Positions 18,834 to 28,725 of a DNA stretch of 64,000 nt are shown one piece after another. The stretch lies in contig NZ_SACS01000002.1 in assembly GCF_004005945.1 (NCBI RefSeq), positions 1-64,000 on the forward strand, in the 5' to 3' direction. Under the pieces are notes generated by a model, which was not told the DNA's origin, ran no database searches, and saw nothing but the letters and a program-made list of their open reading frames with translations. A program made the position numbers and the translations under genes. Origin of the DNA: Rheinheimera riviphila. GTDB lineage: Bacteria > Pseudomonadota > Gammaproteobacteria > Enterobacterales > Alteromonadaceae. Every line of letters starts with the position of its first letter. The stretch's first letter is position 1.

Positions 18834-19571
18834 TTATAGCTTTGGCCACGCCAACGACCAGGGCTCCAGCCAAGCACCCTGCAACTGTTGCTGTACGGCC
18901 TGACTTTGAAACAACAGGCCTGCCATAGGCGCCTGCCGGTATTGATAGAGCTGGCCTTGATAGTGAAAATTCAAAGCGTAAGCATGTAAATAAACCCGAT
19001 CTGCCACTTCTGCCTGATACAGCTCATCACCCAAAATCGGTGCTGACACCGACTTAAGCGCAACCCGGATCTGATGGGTTTTACCGGTAAAAGGCTTAAT
19101 CAGGTACAGACGACAACGTGGCGGTAATTCCGCAGCCTCATTAAAACCAAACGACAGAAAATAACTAATCGCCGGATTTTGCATGCTGCTTAATAACTTA
19201 TAGGCACCACGACGGGCCGGTGCCATATCACCTTTGACCCAACCTTGTTTTTTCGCGACTTTGCCAGTACTGAGCGCCAGATAATATTTCTGAATTTGCT
19301 GTGTCGCAAAAAGCTCTGCAAGCGCGGCAGCAGCAGCCGAACTTTTGGCAAATAAAATTAACCCTGAAGTGACTTTATCCAGCCGGTGCACCGAAAAAAG
19401 CGGATAACCCAATTCAGCCGCAGCTTGCACCACTAAACCGGCGCCATCTTCAGAGTGAAAACTGATCCCGGGCGCTTTATCCAGCACCACAAAATCTGCA
19501 GTTTCGGCGAAAAGCTTAAAGACCGCAGCTTCCGGCATTTCCGAAGCTTGCAACACCAGAGGCTGCATCAA
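18834..19571 (-). CDS. RluA-type pseudouridine synthase (Rlu family)
   Basis: Converts uridine to pseudouridine in RNA; the exact target is unknown. It has 245 residues. The catalytic Asp lies in the family motif [13 protein letters not shown] (motif II, about residues 58-70). The later motif III segment [14 protein letters not shown] is present. There is no S4 domain, which suggests a compact subfamily related to TIGR01621 proteins rather than RluA, RluC or RluD. Its start overlaps the kdsB stop by 4 bp, so it rides on the Kdo/lipid A operon. Confidence 0.88.
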   Translation of the reverse strand: MMQPLVLQASEMPEAAVFKLFAETADFVVLDKAPGISFHSEDGAGLVVQAAAELGYPLFSVHRLDKVTSGLILFAKSSAAAAALAELFATQQIQKYYLALSTGKVAKKQGWVKGDMAPARRGAYKLLSSMQNPAISYFLSFGFNEAAELPPRCRLYLIKPFTGKTHQIRVALKSVSAPILGDELYQAEVADRVYLHAYALNFHYQGQLYQYRQAPMAGLLFQSQAVQQQLQGAWLEPWSLAWPKL

Positions 19572-20326
19572 GCCTGAACCAAGGTTTTACCATGCAATAC
19601 GGCATGGGCTAAATCGGCCGGTGTATCGACCCCCACCGGAGGTATTTCTAACGCATCAGCCACATGAATAGCTTCGCCTTGCCACAGAACCCGCAGCTGC
19701 TCCAGACACTCAATCTGCTCTAATGTGGAGACCGGCCAGCTGATGTAATCCTGAATAAAACCAGCACGATAGGCGTAAATGCCGATATGGCGGCGATAGT
19801 GCTGTGCTAAAGACGCGCTAAAGGCCTGATCCCGGTCAAACGGAATGGCGCTGCGACTAAAATACAGCGCGTAACCCTGATGATCGGTGACCACTTTCAC
19901 CACATTCGGGTTGGCAATTTCGGCAATCGACGACAGTGGCACCGCCAACGTCGCCATCCGGGCTTTTTGCTGCGCGGCTAAATTGGCGGCGACCTGCCCA
20001 ATAATCGAAGGTGGAATAAAGGGCTCGTCACCCTGCACGTTCACCACCACAGTATCTGAGGCCAATTGCAGCTTTTTCACGACTTCCGCTAAACGCTCGG
20101 TACCGGAATTATGACTTTCGCTGGTCATGATGACGTTCGCACCAAACTCCAGCGCGGCTTGTTCGACCCGGCTGTCGTCGGTGGCAATCACCACCTGACT
20201 GGCCCCACTTTGCATCGCCTGTTGCCACACCCATTGGATCATCGGTTTACCGGCAATATCTGCCAGCGGCTTGCCGGGCAATCGGGTACTGGCAAACCGG
20301 GCCGGAATAACAACTACGAAAGCCAT
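19568..20326 (-). CDS. kdsB: CMP-Kdo synthetase (3-deoxy-manno-octulosonate cytidylyltransferase)
   Basis: Activates Kdo with CTP for attachment to lipid A in the cytoplasm. Its 252 residues match E. coli KdsB (248). The nucleotide-binding N-terminus [17 protein letters not shown] is diagnostic, with [12 protein letters not shown] for metal and substrate binding and [10 protein letters not shown] further on. It overlaps ycaR by 13 bp and the pseudouridine synthase gene by 4 bp, in the usual msbA-lpxK-ycaR-kdsB order. Confidence 0.97.
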   Translation of the reverse strand: MAFVVVIPARFASTRLPGKPLADIAGKPMIQWVWQQAMQSGASQVVIATDDSRVEQAALEFGANVIMTSESHNSGTERLAEVVKKLQLASDTVVVNVQGDEPFIPPSIIGQVAANLAAQQKARMATLAVPLSSIAEIANPNVVKVVTDHQGYALYFSRSAIPFDRDQAFSASLAQHYRRHIGIYAYRAGFIQDYISWPVSTLEQIECLEQLRVLWQGEAIHVADALEIPPVGVDTPADLAHAVLHGKTLVQA

Positions 20327-20511
20327 GGTTCAATCTCTTGCAAAGACAATTCACGACTTTCTGAACTGAGCAGTACCGGAATATCCTGTTTTACCGGATA
20401 AGCTAAGCGGTCAAAAGTACAAATCAGTTGCTGATTTGGTTTATCCAGCTTCAGCCGGCCTTTACATAAAGGACACGCAATAATGTCCAGTAACGCAATA
20501 TTAAACGCCAT
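20314..20511 (-). CDS. ycaR: Trm112-like small protein (YcaR family)
   Basis: A 65-residue protein with a partial zinc-finger look ([11 protein letters not shown] near residues 10-20) and the conserved [15 protein letters not shown] stretch. In bacteria this family has no firmly proven role. Trm112 proteins in eukaryotes activate methyltransferases. It overlaps lpxK by 11 bp and kdsB by 13 bp; this conserved nesting suggests coordinated expression with lipid A synthesis. Confidence 0.9.
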   Translation of the reverse strand: MAFNIALLDIIACPLCKGRLKLDKPNQQLICTFDRLAYPVKQDIPVLLSSESRELSLQEIEPWLS

Positions 20512-21484
20512 AACGACTCCTGATTTGTTGCAATTTATCGGCTATCTCATCGATAGCCGGTTGCGGTAAACGGGCGGTAACCGGCAAATAAAACCAGTCA
20601 GGACCAGCAAAAGCGCGGCATTTCACCGCGTCTTTTTCGGTCATTAAAATGGGGCCGGGCAAATCGGCAAAATCATCGGTGCTAAAAGCATAGTGATCGG
20701 CAAAAAAGTGCGCGCTGCTGCTGTGATAGCCCAATTGTGCCGCACTACGGGTAAATCTTCTTGGATTACCGATACCGCTGACCAGCGTCACTTGCGAGCC
20801 AGCCGCTAATTCTATAGTTTCGCTGCGTAAACTACGGGCGGGCTCCGCCTTTAAATCAAATGTCCAGTGCGCTAAGGCATTGGCGCTGCTATTGGCCAGC
20901 ACTAAATCCGCTTGCCGTAAGCGCCATATATCTTCCCGCAGCGGCCCGGCAGGCAGTAACAAACCATTCCCCACACCACGACTGCCATCAAGCAGAATAA
21001 TTTCCATATCGCGCACCAGCGCATAATGTTGCAGGCCATCGTCAGAAATAATGATATTGCAGCCAGAGCTGGCAAACAGCAGTTTTGCTGCGGCCACCCG
21101 GTCCGGGCACACGACCACCGGGCAACCGCTGCGACTGGCCAGTAAAAATGGCTCATCGCCGACCGTTGCCGGCGTATCGGTGTCCAGATTGATCAGCTTG
21201 GGAGCCGTTAACTTCACGCCATAACCGCGGCTGACGATGCCGGGTTTCAGCCCTTGCGCCTGCAGATATTCACAAAGCCATAGGGTAATGGGCGTTTTGC
21301 CGGTGCCACCAACAGTGATATTGCCCACCACAATCACTGGCACCGGCATCCGGTGGGATGCTTTAAAGCCGGCTTTAAATAACCAGCGCCGGGTTGCACT
21401 CAGGCCCGCAAAGATCAGACTAAAGGGTAATAATAGCCAACTCCAGCCCAATGGCTGATACCAGCTGCGTTCCAGCGAATTCAT
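20501..21484 (-). CDS. lpxK: Tetraacyldisaccharide 4'-kinase
   Basis: Phosphorylates the lipid A disaccharide at the 4' position on the inner membrane, giving lipid IVA. It has 327 residues (328 in E. coli). An N-terminal hydrophobic segment (about 13-30) is followed by the Walker A-type loop [17 protein letters not shown], with the conserved [15 protein letters not shown] further on. It overlaps msbA by 4 bp, consistent with coupled kinase and flippase expression. Confidence 0.97.
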   Translation of the reverse strand: MNSLERSWYQPLGWSWLLLPFSLIFAGLSATRRWLFKAGFKASHRMPVPVIVVGNITVGGTGKTPITLWLCEYLQAQGLKPGIVSRGYGVKLTAPKLINLDTDTPATVGDEPFLLASRSGCPVVVCPDRVAAAKLLFASSGCNIIISDDGLQHYALVRDMEIILLDGSRGVGNGLLLPAGPLREDIWRLRQADLVLANSSANALAHWTFDLKAEPARSLRSETIELAAGSQVTLVSGIGNPRRFTRSAAQLGYHSSSAHFFADHYAFSTDDFADLPGPILMTEKDAVKCRAFAGPDWFYLPVTARLPQPAIDEIADKLQQIRSRYGV

Positions 21485-23280
21485 GCTGACTCGCCCGCAG
21501 ATCCACTAAATGATTCACCAATCCCTTCACCAATCCCTTCGCCAAATTGCAGCCGGTACAAATTGGCGTAAGCGCCATTTTGCGCCAGCAACTCTTGATG
21601 ATTGCCGCGCTCGATGATCCGTCCTTGCTCCATCACCAGGATCAGATCAGCTTGTTCAATCGTCGACAACCGATGCGCTATCACTAAGTTGGTGCGGTTT
21701 TTCAGTAGTTCATCCAGCGCCGCCTGAATTTTACGCTCCGATTCGGTATCCAGCGCTGAGGTCGCTTCATCCAACACTAAAATTGGCGATTGGCGTAACA
21801 AGGCGCGCGCGATGGCGATGCGCTGGCGCTGACCACCGGATAAAGTGACACCGTTTTCACCAATTTGAGTATCAAGCCCCAGCGGCATTTGCGCGGCGAA
21901 TTCCATCACATGGGCTTTTTCCGCCACATCCAACAAGCGCTCGGCTGATAATTCGCCTTCAAAACCATAACTAATATTGTTGGCAATGCTGTCGTTAAAC
22001 AGCACCACCTGCTGTGACACCACTGCAATCTGTTTGCGAAGTGAAGCCAGAGTGCAGTCTTTGGTGTTGATGCCATCAAGCAGAATTTCGCCCTGCTCAA
22101 TTTCATAAAAACGGGGTAACAAACTGGAAATGGTGGTTTTGCCGCTGCCGGACTTGCCGACCAAAGCCACGGTTTGCCCGGCTTTGACGCTAAAATTGAT
22201 GTCGGTTAGCACCTGCTTGTCATGGCCAGGGTAAGTGAAAGTAAGCTGTTTAAATTCGATATCACCCTGAATGCGAGGTAATTCGATAGTGCCATGATCC
22301 TGCTCAGTGTTTTCATCAAGTACACTAAACACTGTTGCTGCAGCAGCCATACCTTTTTGGAAATCGCTATTGACCGTGGTCAGTTGTTTTAACGGTTTGA
22401 GCAGTAACATCATTGAAGTGATAATTTCGGTAAATTTGCCCGGGGTCAGTGAATCAAGCATTTCCGGAAAACTGGCCAGATAAATCACAAAAGCCAGCGC
22501 AAAAGAAGCAATAAACTGGATCAAGGACACGCTCATCGCTCGGGTGGATTCAAGCTTGACATCCAAGCGGCGGTTTTTGTTGTTGATTGCCATAAAGCGC
22601 TGATTTTCAATCTCTTTGCCGCCAAAGGCTAAAATCACTTTATGACCATTGAGCATCTGCTCAGCACTGCCCGTCACTTCACCCATCGCACCTTGCATGT
22701 TGTTGCTGATCTGGCGAAAACGCTTCGATACCGCCGATACGATCACTGCAATAATCGGCGCAATCAGCAAAAAGATCGCTGCCAATTGCCAACTGTTATA
22801 AAACATGAGCCCGAGTAAACCGATGACAAAAGCACCTTCGTGGATCAACACCACCAGAGCTTTACTGGATGCTTGTTTAATTTGTTCGGCATCATAGGTA
22901 ATGCGCGAAATCATTTCGCCGGTGGAATGTTTGTCGTGATAACTGACCGGCAACGCAATCATGTGGCTGAACAATTGTTGGCGTAAGTCTTTGACGATAT
23001 GAGTACCCGCCCAGTTCAGACAATAACTGGCGGTAAAATGAAACACACCACGCAGTAAAAATAGCAACACCACAAAAAACGGCGCCATCGCCAGATAACT
23101 CATATCGCGCTGGGTGATGCCGCGGTCAATAAACTGATCAAATTCCGACAGGAAAAATACGTCCACTGACGCATAACCAATCATTCCGAGCACGGCGACA
23201 ATAAAGCCGGTTCGATATGGCTTCAGATAGCTAAATAATCGTTTAAAAGTCGAAGTTGAACTCTGGATAAGTGCTGTCAA
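21481..23280 (-). CDS. msbA: Lipid A export ATP-binding/permease MsbA
   Basis: A homodimeric ABC exporter that flips lipid A-core across the inner membrane. It has 599 residues (582 in E. coli). Six transmembrane helices lie in residues 20-310. The ATPase domain has Walker A GKSGSGKTT, signature LSGGQRQRIAIARAL, Walker B ILVLDEAT and the H-loop VIAHRLS. The extra C-terminal length is a repetitive GEGIGEGIGES tail from a short in-frame DNA duplication near 21512-21540. It heads the msbA-lpxK-ycaR-kdsB run. Confidence 0.97.
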   Translation of the reverse strand: MTALIQSSTSTFKRLFSYLKPYRTGFIVAVLGMIGYASVDVFFLSEFDQFIDRGITQRDMSYLAMAPFFVVLLFLLRGVFHFTASYCLNWAGTHIVKDLRQQLFSHMIALPVSYHDKHSTGEMISRITYDAEQIKQASSKALVVLIHEGAFVIGLLGLMFYNSWQLAAIFLLIAPIIAVIVSAVSKRFRQISNNMQGAMGEVTGSAEQMLNGHKVILAFGGKEIENQRFMAINNKNRRLDVKLESTRAMSVSLIQFIASFALAFVIYLASFPEMLDSLTPGKFTEIITSMMLLLKPLKQLTTVNSDFQKGMAAAATVFSVLDENTEQDHGTIELPRIQGDIEFKQLTFTYPGHDKQVLTDINFSVKAGQTVALVGKSGSGKTTISSLLPRFYEIEQGEILLDGINTKDCTLASLRKQIAVVSQQVVLFNDSIANNISYGFEGELSAERLLDVAEKAHVMEFAAQMPLGLDTQIGENGVTLSGGQRQRIAIARALLRQSPILVLDEATSALDTESERKIQAALDELLKNRTNLVIAHRLSTIEQADLILVMEQGRIIERGNHQELLAQNGAYANLYRLQFGEGIGEGIGESFSGSAGESA

Positions 23281-23313
23281 AATAGCGTCCTGACAATTGA
23301 AAACCCTGGCATT

Positions 23314-25608
23314 CTACCTTGTTGTGGTACGAGTTTCAGCATGCGTCGGCAGATTTTCGAGCCATTTCACCAACCTGCCATGCCGGACACTTTGTAAAAT
23401 CAGCTGTTGATCAGAAAAAGTCAGGGTGATCGCGCCATATTCAGCGGTATTCCACAGTGGGATTTGTAACAAACCCAAGGTCGCCACCACGTCAGTTGCC
23501 GGATGCCGATACGGGTTTTGCCAACCGGCACTGTTCAGCGCCAGTGAAGGTTGTAGCTGCTGCAAAAATCGCAATGATGATGACGTCTGACTGCCGTGGT
23601 GCCCCAATAACAGTACATCAACGTTGAGCACCGGATAAAGCTTGAGCAGCTGTTGCTCAACTTCTTTGCTGGCATCGCCGGTCAGCAATATCTGCATCGT
23701 GCCGGTGCTAACCAACAATACACAAGAACCGTCATTTTTACTGCGTGCCACGCCATCGTTAGCTGGCCATAGTTGCTGCAGGCGAAACTGTTGCCACTGC
23801 CCCGGCAACTGGCGGCAATTTAACGCTGGATGCAACCGCGCAACATCAGAAACCCACTGCGCCTGAGGATAAGCTGCTTTCAATACCGACGGATCACCGG
23901 TGTGATCGCTGTCATCATGGCTCACCACGACATAATCGAGTTGCCGGATCCCGGCGTACCGTAAAAATGGTAACAATTGCTGTTTGGTGGCGCTGTAACT
24001 GCCGTAACGCGGCCCTAAATCATAAACAAAACCATGCTGACCCTGCTGCAACACCACAGCTGTGCCTTGCCCAACATCGATCAGATGCAGTTTTGGCGAT
24101 ATCGGCAACCAAAGTACAAGCACCAGTGGCACACTGCCGATGGCGGCCAGCGTCCAACCAAGCCTGCGCTTTGGCAACAAACAACAACTGGCAGTTACGA
24201 CCAGCAATATCGCTATATATGGCGTTTGTTGCGGCAACGACCACCAGGCATCATGGGTCGCCGCATATTGCAGCCACCACCACAGGGGTTGATAGATCCA
24301 ATCAATCCCCTGCCACAGCCACACCAGCGGCACAGTGCTGAGTTGTTGCAGTAAAAAAACTATCAGCAACAGCGGTATCGCCACCAAGCTACACCAGGGG
24401 ACAAATAATAAGTTAGAAATCAGTGCCAGCGGTGCCACACCGTCGAAAATCAGCAGCCCGAGCGGCAGCATCAACAAACTAAACAGCAACTGATAACGCA
24501 AAAACGGCCAGATCAAGCTTTGCCACCAGCCAACCGTCGTGTGATTGCCAGGTAATAGCGGCGGATAACGCCAAGCCAGCAAAAATACCAAAGCTAAAGC
24601 ACTGACCGATAACCAAAAACTCAGACTTAACAGCCAAAACGGCTGCCACAACAACAACCCTGCTGTCAGCACCAGACTAAAACGCCAGCCGCTGCAGCGC
24701 CGATGCCATAGTTTGAGCGCCACCAGGATCACCAGCGCCAGCATGGCGCGTAAAGTAGGAATAGCCCAACCCGCCAGCAGACAATACAACCATGCTGCCA
24801 ATAAAGCGGTCAGCCAGCCCAGCACCTGCCGCTGTTTCGCCGAGAGCGGTAGTTGTCGCCACAGCGGCATTAACAACATCAGCCAGCCAAATACCAGCGC
24901 GATATGCATGCCGGAAATTGAAATTAAATGCGCCAGGCCCGTCGCCTGCAGCCCGTCCCAGGTGTCATCGCTAAATGGTCGTTCGCCCACTGTCAATGCG
25001 ATCAGCAAAGGCATCGTTGGCAAATCCGCCAGCTGTTGTTGCAGTGTGTCATATACCTGCTGTCGCCACACGGCCGTGCCACCGAGATATTCAGCCGAGC
25101 CAACCTCACCCGCGCCAACGACTGCTCCTTGCAATAACACGCCTTGTACCAGCGCATTGGCTTCGCTGATCCCGCGCCCAGGGTTAGCCAATCCACGCAC
25201 TGGACGCAACTTGAGCTGGAACTGCCAACGCTGGCCTTGCTTGGGTGAAATGGCCGTCTGCGGCCAGCGGATCTGCAGCAAACGCCCGGCAGCCAGTTGC
25301 GGTTTATGCTTTACAGTTTCATGGAGCTGTAATATAAACCTGCTGCCAATGTCATAGGATTGCGGGATGCTGACGATGGTGCCAGCCACGAATGTGGTAT
25401 GCTCAACCAGCAATTGCTGACGGGCTTGGGCGTCAAGCTGATAATTCAGACTAAGACTTAACAAAAATGCGCTGATCCCGACCAGGTAAAATCGGCGCAG
25501 CAAAACGCCAGACAACAGCAGAAGCAGTGGCCAGAGTGGGTTTGGCACAGCAGGCAGCCATAATGATGCCAGCGCAGCCGTCAGAATGCCCAAACAAAAA
25601 CGTTCCAT
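23314..25608 (-). CDS. comEC: DNA internalisation competence protein ComEC/Rec2
   Basis: An inner-membrane channel for uptake of single-stranded DNA during natural transformation. It has 764 residues. The N-terminal hydrophobic part and OB-like region are followed by the Competence domain (about 200-480, HLISISGMHIALVFGW is diagnostic) with many membrane helices. The C-terminal metallo-beta-lactamase domain has VVSHDDSDHTGD and LLLGHHGSQTSSS. All parts look intact. Adjacency to msbA is common in gammaproteobacteria. Competence itself needs other genes outside the window. Confidence 0.95.
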   Translation of the reverse strand: MERFCLGILTAALASLWLPAVPNPLWPLLLLLSGVLLRRFYLVGISAFLLSLSLNYQLDAQARQQLLVEHTTFVAGTIVSIPQSYDIGSRFILQLHETVKHKPQLAAGRLLQIRWPQTAISPKQGQRWQFQLKLRPVRGLANPGRGISEANALVQGVLLQGAVVGAGEVGSAEYLGGTAVWRQQVYDTLQQQLADLPTMPLLIALTVGERPFSDDTWDGLQATGLAHLISISGMHIALVFGWLMLLMPLWRQLPLSAKQRQVLGWLTALLAAWLYCLLAGWAIPTLRAMLALVILVALKLWHRRCSGWRFSLVLTAGLLLWQPFWLLSLSFWLSVSALALVFLLAWRYPPLLPGNHTTVGWWQSLIWPFLRYQLLFSLLMLPLGLLIFDGVAPLALISNLLFVPWCSLVAIPLLLIVFLLQQLSTVPLVWLWQGIDWIYQPLWWWLQYAATHDAWWSLPQQTPYIAILLVVTASCCLLPKRRLGWTLAAIGSVPLVLVLWLPISPKLHLIDVGQGTAVVLQQGQHGFVYDLGPRYGSYSATKQQLLPFLRYAGIRQLDYVVVSHDDSDHTGDPSVLKAAYPQAQWVSDVARLHPALNCRQLPGQWQQFRLQQLWPANDGVARSKNDGSCVLLVSTGTMQILLTGDASKEVEQQLLKLYPVLNVDVLLLGHHGSQTSSSLRFLQQLQPSLALNSAGWQNPYRHPATDVVATLGLLQIPLWNTAEYGAITLTFSDQQLILQSVRHGRLVKWLENLPTHAETRTTTR

Positions 25609-25633
25609 GTTTAATTTTGGTTAATGAGTTGTA

Positions 25634-26161
25634 ATGCCTAAGAACTTTATAAAAAAATACCTGCCAGATCCAGACTCGATTAAAAATCATCAGTCGATGA
25701 AAATTTTCGGCAAGTTTATTCATGACGGGAATTTGTGGCATTTACATCGTCGATCAGCGCGCGGCGCCTTTGCGGCCGGGCTGTTCGCGGCTTTAATGCC
25801 GATGCCGGGTCAAACGGTGTTGGCGGTCGCCCTTGCCATTTTATTTCGGGTCAATATTCCGGTTTCAGTCGCGTTATGCTGGGTCACCAACCCTTTTACC
25901 ATGGCGCCGATTTTTTATATTTGTTACAACATAGGTATTATTGTGCTGGGGCATCCAGCGCAAGATGTTGAATTTCATGCAACTTTTGAATGGTTGATGG
26001 CCAGCATCAACACGGTTGGCAAACCGTTTTTAGTCGGCAGCCTGATTTTTGCCAGTGCCGTTTCAGCCTTGTCCTGGATGATTATTGATGGCTTGTGGCG
26101 GCTGAATATCAGCCGCGCCTGGAAAAAACGCCAACTGAAGCGCCAACGCCTGGACGAGTGA
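25634..26161 (+). CDS. DUF2062 membrane protein (first copy)
   Basis: A 175-residue inner-membrane protein of the DUF2062 family, function unknown. The N-terminus carries the family pattern FIKKYLPDPDSIKNHQSMKIFGKFIHDGNLWHLHRRSARG (about residues 3-42). Two or three hydrophobic helices follow with VTNPFTMAPIFYICY, and the C-terminal tail is basic. The ATG at 25634 lies 25 bp from the divergent comEC start. A paralogue sits 86 bp downstream (26248-26769), sharing the same blocks, so this is a tandem duplication. Confidence 0.85.
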   Translation: MPKNFIKKYLPDPDSIKNHQSMKIFGKFIHDGNLWHLHRRSARGAFAAGLFAALMPMPGQTVLAVALAILFRVNIPVSVALCWVTNPFTMAPIFYICYNIGIIVLGHPAQDVEFHATFEWLMASINTVGKPFLVGSLIFASAVSALSWMIIDGLWRLNISRAWKKRQLKRQRLDE

Positions 26162-26189
26162 TTAACACTGGCTTAGCTATTTGATTATC

Positions 26190-26231
26190 GTTGTTTGAAT
26201 ATAGTTGTTTGAATATAGTTGTTTGATTTAT
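26190..26231 (+). repeat. Three tandem copies of a 14-bp unit
   Basis: The unit GTTGTTTGAATATA occurs twice exactly and a third time as GTTGTTTGATTTAT, filling the gap between the two DUF2062 genes. It contains no obvious promoter. Confidence 0.85.
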
Positions 26232-26247
26232 ATGAGTAATATCCCCT

Positions 26248-26769
26248 ATGTTCAGCGCCTGGTTACAGCGATTTAAACCCGACACTGAAAAGCTACGTGC
26301 ACACAAATCTTTACAGATGCTGGGGCCGGCGCTGCATGATGCCAATTTATGGCACTTTAATCGCCGCTCTGCCCGCAATGCGGTCGCGGTTGGAATATTC
26401 TGCGCCTTCCTACCGATCCCGTTTCAAATGCTGGTTGCCGCCTTTCTGGCAATCAGCTGCCGCGCCTATTTACCCTTATCCATTGCATTGGTCTGGCTCA
26501 ACAACCCACTGACCATCCCGGTGATCTTTTACTTATGTTATGTGCTTGGCAATGCTTTGCTGAATTTACCGGCGCAGGAATTTGTATTTGAACTCAGCTG
26601 GAGTTGGCTGGTAAAAAGTTTGCAGACGGTCGGCGTACCATTATTAACCGGCTGTCTGGTTGCTGGAGTGCTAAGCGCCATCGCTGGCGCCGTGTTGATG
26701 CATTTTGGCTGGCGTTTCCAAGTAGCCAGACGCTGGAAGCGCCGTCGGCTCAGTCGTGGACAGAGTTAA
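26248..26769 (+). CDS. DUF2062 membrane protein (second copy)
   Basis: A 173-residue paralogue of the preceding gene. It shares DTEKLRAHKSLQMLGPALHDANLWHFNRRSARN, the LNNPLTIPVIFYLCYV helix motif and a highly basic C-terminus (RRWKRRRLSRGQS). Function unknown; probably an inner-membrane protein with the basic tail in the cytoplasm. It is convergent with lolE (18 bp between the stops). Confidence 0.85.
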   Translation: MFSAWLQRFKPDTEKLRAHKSLQMLGPALHDANLWHFNRRSARNAVAVGIFCAFLPIPFQMLVAAFLAISCRAYLPLSIALVWLNNPLTIPVIFYLCYVLGNALLNLPAQEFVFELSWSWLVKSLQTVGVPLLTGCLVAGVLSAIAGAVLMHFGWRFQVARRWKRRRLSRGQS

Positions 26770-26787
26770 CTCAGCGATATGCCGCAA

Positions 26788-28026
26788 TTAACGTTGCCCC
26801 AGCACCAACGCCGGTTGCACTTTGGCCGCTTTAAATGCCGGATATAAAGTTGCTAGCAAACTCAGTGTTAATGCGACGCCTACGGTCAGCAGCACATCTG
26901 AAAAGTGAATTTCTGAAGGCAGGTAGTCGATAAAATAGATAGTTGGATCCAGCAGTTGCACGCCAAACACTTGATGCGCAAACTGGTACAAGGTCTCGAT
27001 TTGCCAGGCCAGCAGCACGCCAACCACAGCCCCTACCACCGTACCTTTAATCCCATTGAGCCAACCCAGCCACATAAAAGCCTGGATCACCACCGCAGGT
27101 TTGGTGCCCATGGTGAGTAAGATGGCGATATCGCCTTCTTTTTCCCGCACCGCCATCACCAGCGTTGCCACAATATTAAAACAAGCCACCGCAATCACCA
27201 GCGCCAGTACCAGATACATGATGCTGCGCACCATTTGAATATCCTGATATAAATGGCCTTGGGTGCGAAACCAGTCCAGCATATACACCACATCCTGGGT
27301 TTGATTCCCCAGTTCGCGGGCGATATTGCCGGCGGCAAAAATATCGGCAATTTTAAACGCCAGTCCTTCGACATGCCCGGGCGCGATGGCCAACCATTCG
27401 CCAAGCGCCGTCATATCGACCCACACTTGTTGATAATCGAGCTGCCCGCCAATGCCGACAATAGCGACCACTTCTAAACTGACGTTTTTCTGGCTCGCGA
27501 GCTCACCTTGCTCTGACATCATCGGCAGCATCAACTGCACCGAATCGCCGACTTTGGCCTTTAACTCTTCAGCAATACCCTGCCCCAGCACGATCTGGTG
27601 GCTGGTAAGCGCGGATAAATCACCGGCACGGACAAAATTCTGCAGCTGGCTGATTTGATTCTCATAAGCCAGCTCAATCCCGCGCACAGCGGCGGCTTTG
27701 ACCGAACTGCCCAGTCGCAACATACCTTCTGATTGAATAAAAGGGGCACCTGCCACCACGCCAGGTTGCTGACTGAGCTTTTGTAATTTTGGCTGCCAGT
27801 TGGCAATCGGCGCGTCATAAGCCTGCAACTCCACATGCGGGATCACTGACAGTAATTTGTTTTTTAGCGCCGCTTCAAAGCCATTCATCACCGACAACGC
27901 CAGCAATAAAATCGCCACACCAAGGCCAATGCCCCAGGTCGATGATGCCGAAATAAAGCGAATAAAAGCGCTGCTATTTTGGGTGTGGCGATAACGCCGC
28001 GCCAGTTGCCAGGATAAACTAGCCAT
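26788..28026 (-). CDS. lolE: Lipoprotein-releasing system permease LolE
   Basis: The membrane subunit of the LolCDE ABC transporter that extracts lipoproteins from the inner membrane and passes them to LolA. It has 412 residues (414 in E. coli). The topology is one N-terminal helix (about 23-45), a large periplasmic domain, then three C-terminal helices. [20 protein letters not shown] and the [18 protein letters not shown] segment align with E. coli LolE, not LolC. It overlaps lolD by 8 bp. Confidence 0.95.
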   Translation of the reverse strand: MASLSWQLARRYRHTQNSSAFIRFISASSTWGIGLGVAILLLALSVMNGFEAALKNKLLSVIPHVELQAYDAPIANWQPKLQKLSQQPGVVAGAPFIQSEGMLRLGSSVKAAAVRGIELAYENQISQLQNFVRAGDLSALTSHQIVLGQGIAEELKAKVGDSVQLMLPMMSEQGELASQKNVSLEVVAIVGIGGQLDYQQVWVDMTALGEWLAIAPGHVEGLAFKIADIFAAGNIARELGNQTQDVVYMLDWFRTQGHLYQDIQMVRSIMYLVLALVIAVACFNIVATLVMAVREKEGDIAILLTMGTKPAVVIQAFMWLGWLNGIKGTVVGAVVGVLLAWQIETLYQFAHQVFGVQLLDPTIYFIDYLPSEIHFSDVLLTVGVALTLSLLATLYPAFKAAKVQPALVLGQR

Positions 28027-28693
28027 GCAGGTCCCCTAAGCGTCCATCCTGCATCCACAGTTGTCGGTCAAGGCGTTTGGCCAGCATTCGATCATGCGTC
28101 ACCACAATAAAACTGGTGCCAAGTTCTTGATTTAACTCACGCATCAGCTGATAAATGCTTTCCGCAGTTTGATGATCGAGGTTACCGGTAGGCTCGTCCG
28201 CCAGCACTAGTCCTGGCCGACCAACCATCGCCCGCGCTATCGCCACGCGCTGCCGCTCGCCACCACTGAGTTCACTCGGCCGGTGCGAAATACGATGGCC
28301 AAGGCCAACTCTTTGTAAAATATCAGTCGCTTGTTGATTGGCCTGTGCTTTGGCCTGACCGCGAATAAGTAGCGGCATCGCCACGTTTTCCAAAGCGGTA
28401 AAATCCATCAGCAAATGGTGGAACTGGTAGATAAACCCCAGCTGTTGATTGCGTAATGCTGCTTTTTCGACACCACTCAACAACGCCACATTTTGTCCGG
28501 CAAGCCAAAGTTCACCACTATCCTGCTGATCCAAAGTGCCCAGAATATGCAACAAGGTACTTTTACCCGAGCCGGAGCTGCCGACAATCGCCAACATTTG
28601 ATGGCTTGGCACGTCCAGATTCACGTTATGCAATACCGGCGTCACATGACTGCCATCGCGGTAACTTTTACAAATATTGATTGCTCGCAACAT
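28019..28693 (-). CDS. lolD: Lipoprotein-releasing system ATPase LolD
   Basis: Powers the LolCDE transporter. It has 224 residues. Walker A is [15 protein letters not shown], the Q-loop region is [20 protein letters not shown], the signature is [15 protein letters not shown], and Walker B is [12 protein letters not shown]. The short spacing between lolC (32-bp gap) and lolE (overlap) marks a lolCDE operon. Confidence 0.97.
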   Translation of the reverse strand: MLRAINICKSYRDGSHVTPVLHNVNLDVPSHQMLAIVGSSGSGKSTLLHILGTLDQQDSGELWLAGQNVALLSGVEKAALRNQQLGFIYQFHHLLMDFTALENVAMPLLIRGQAKAQANQQATDILQRVGLGHRISHRPSELSGGERQRVAIARAMVGRPGLVLADEPTGNLDHQTAESIYQLMRELNQELGTSFIVVTHDRMLAKRLDRQLWMQDGRLGDLHG

Positions 28694-28725
28694 TCAGTTG
28701 TTCATCCAGTAGTTCATGTAGTTTT

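Noticed and set aside
23967-25357. Overlapping plus-strand frames (up to 214 codons) over comEC
   Set aside because: They are antisense to a complete comEC and have low-complexity composition typical of shadows.
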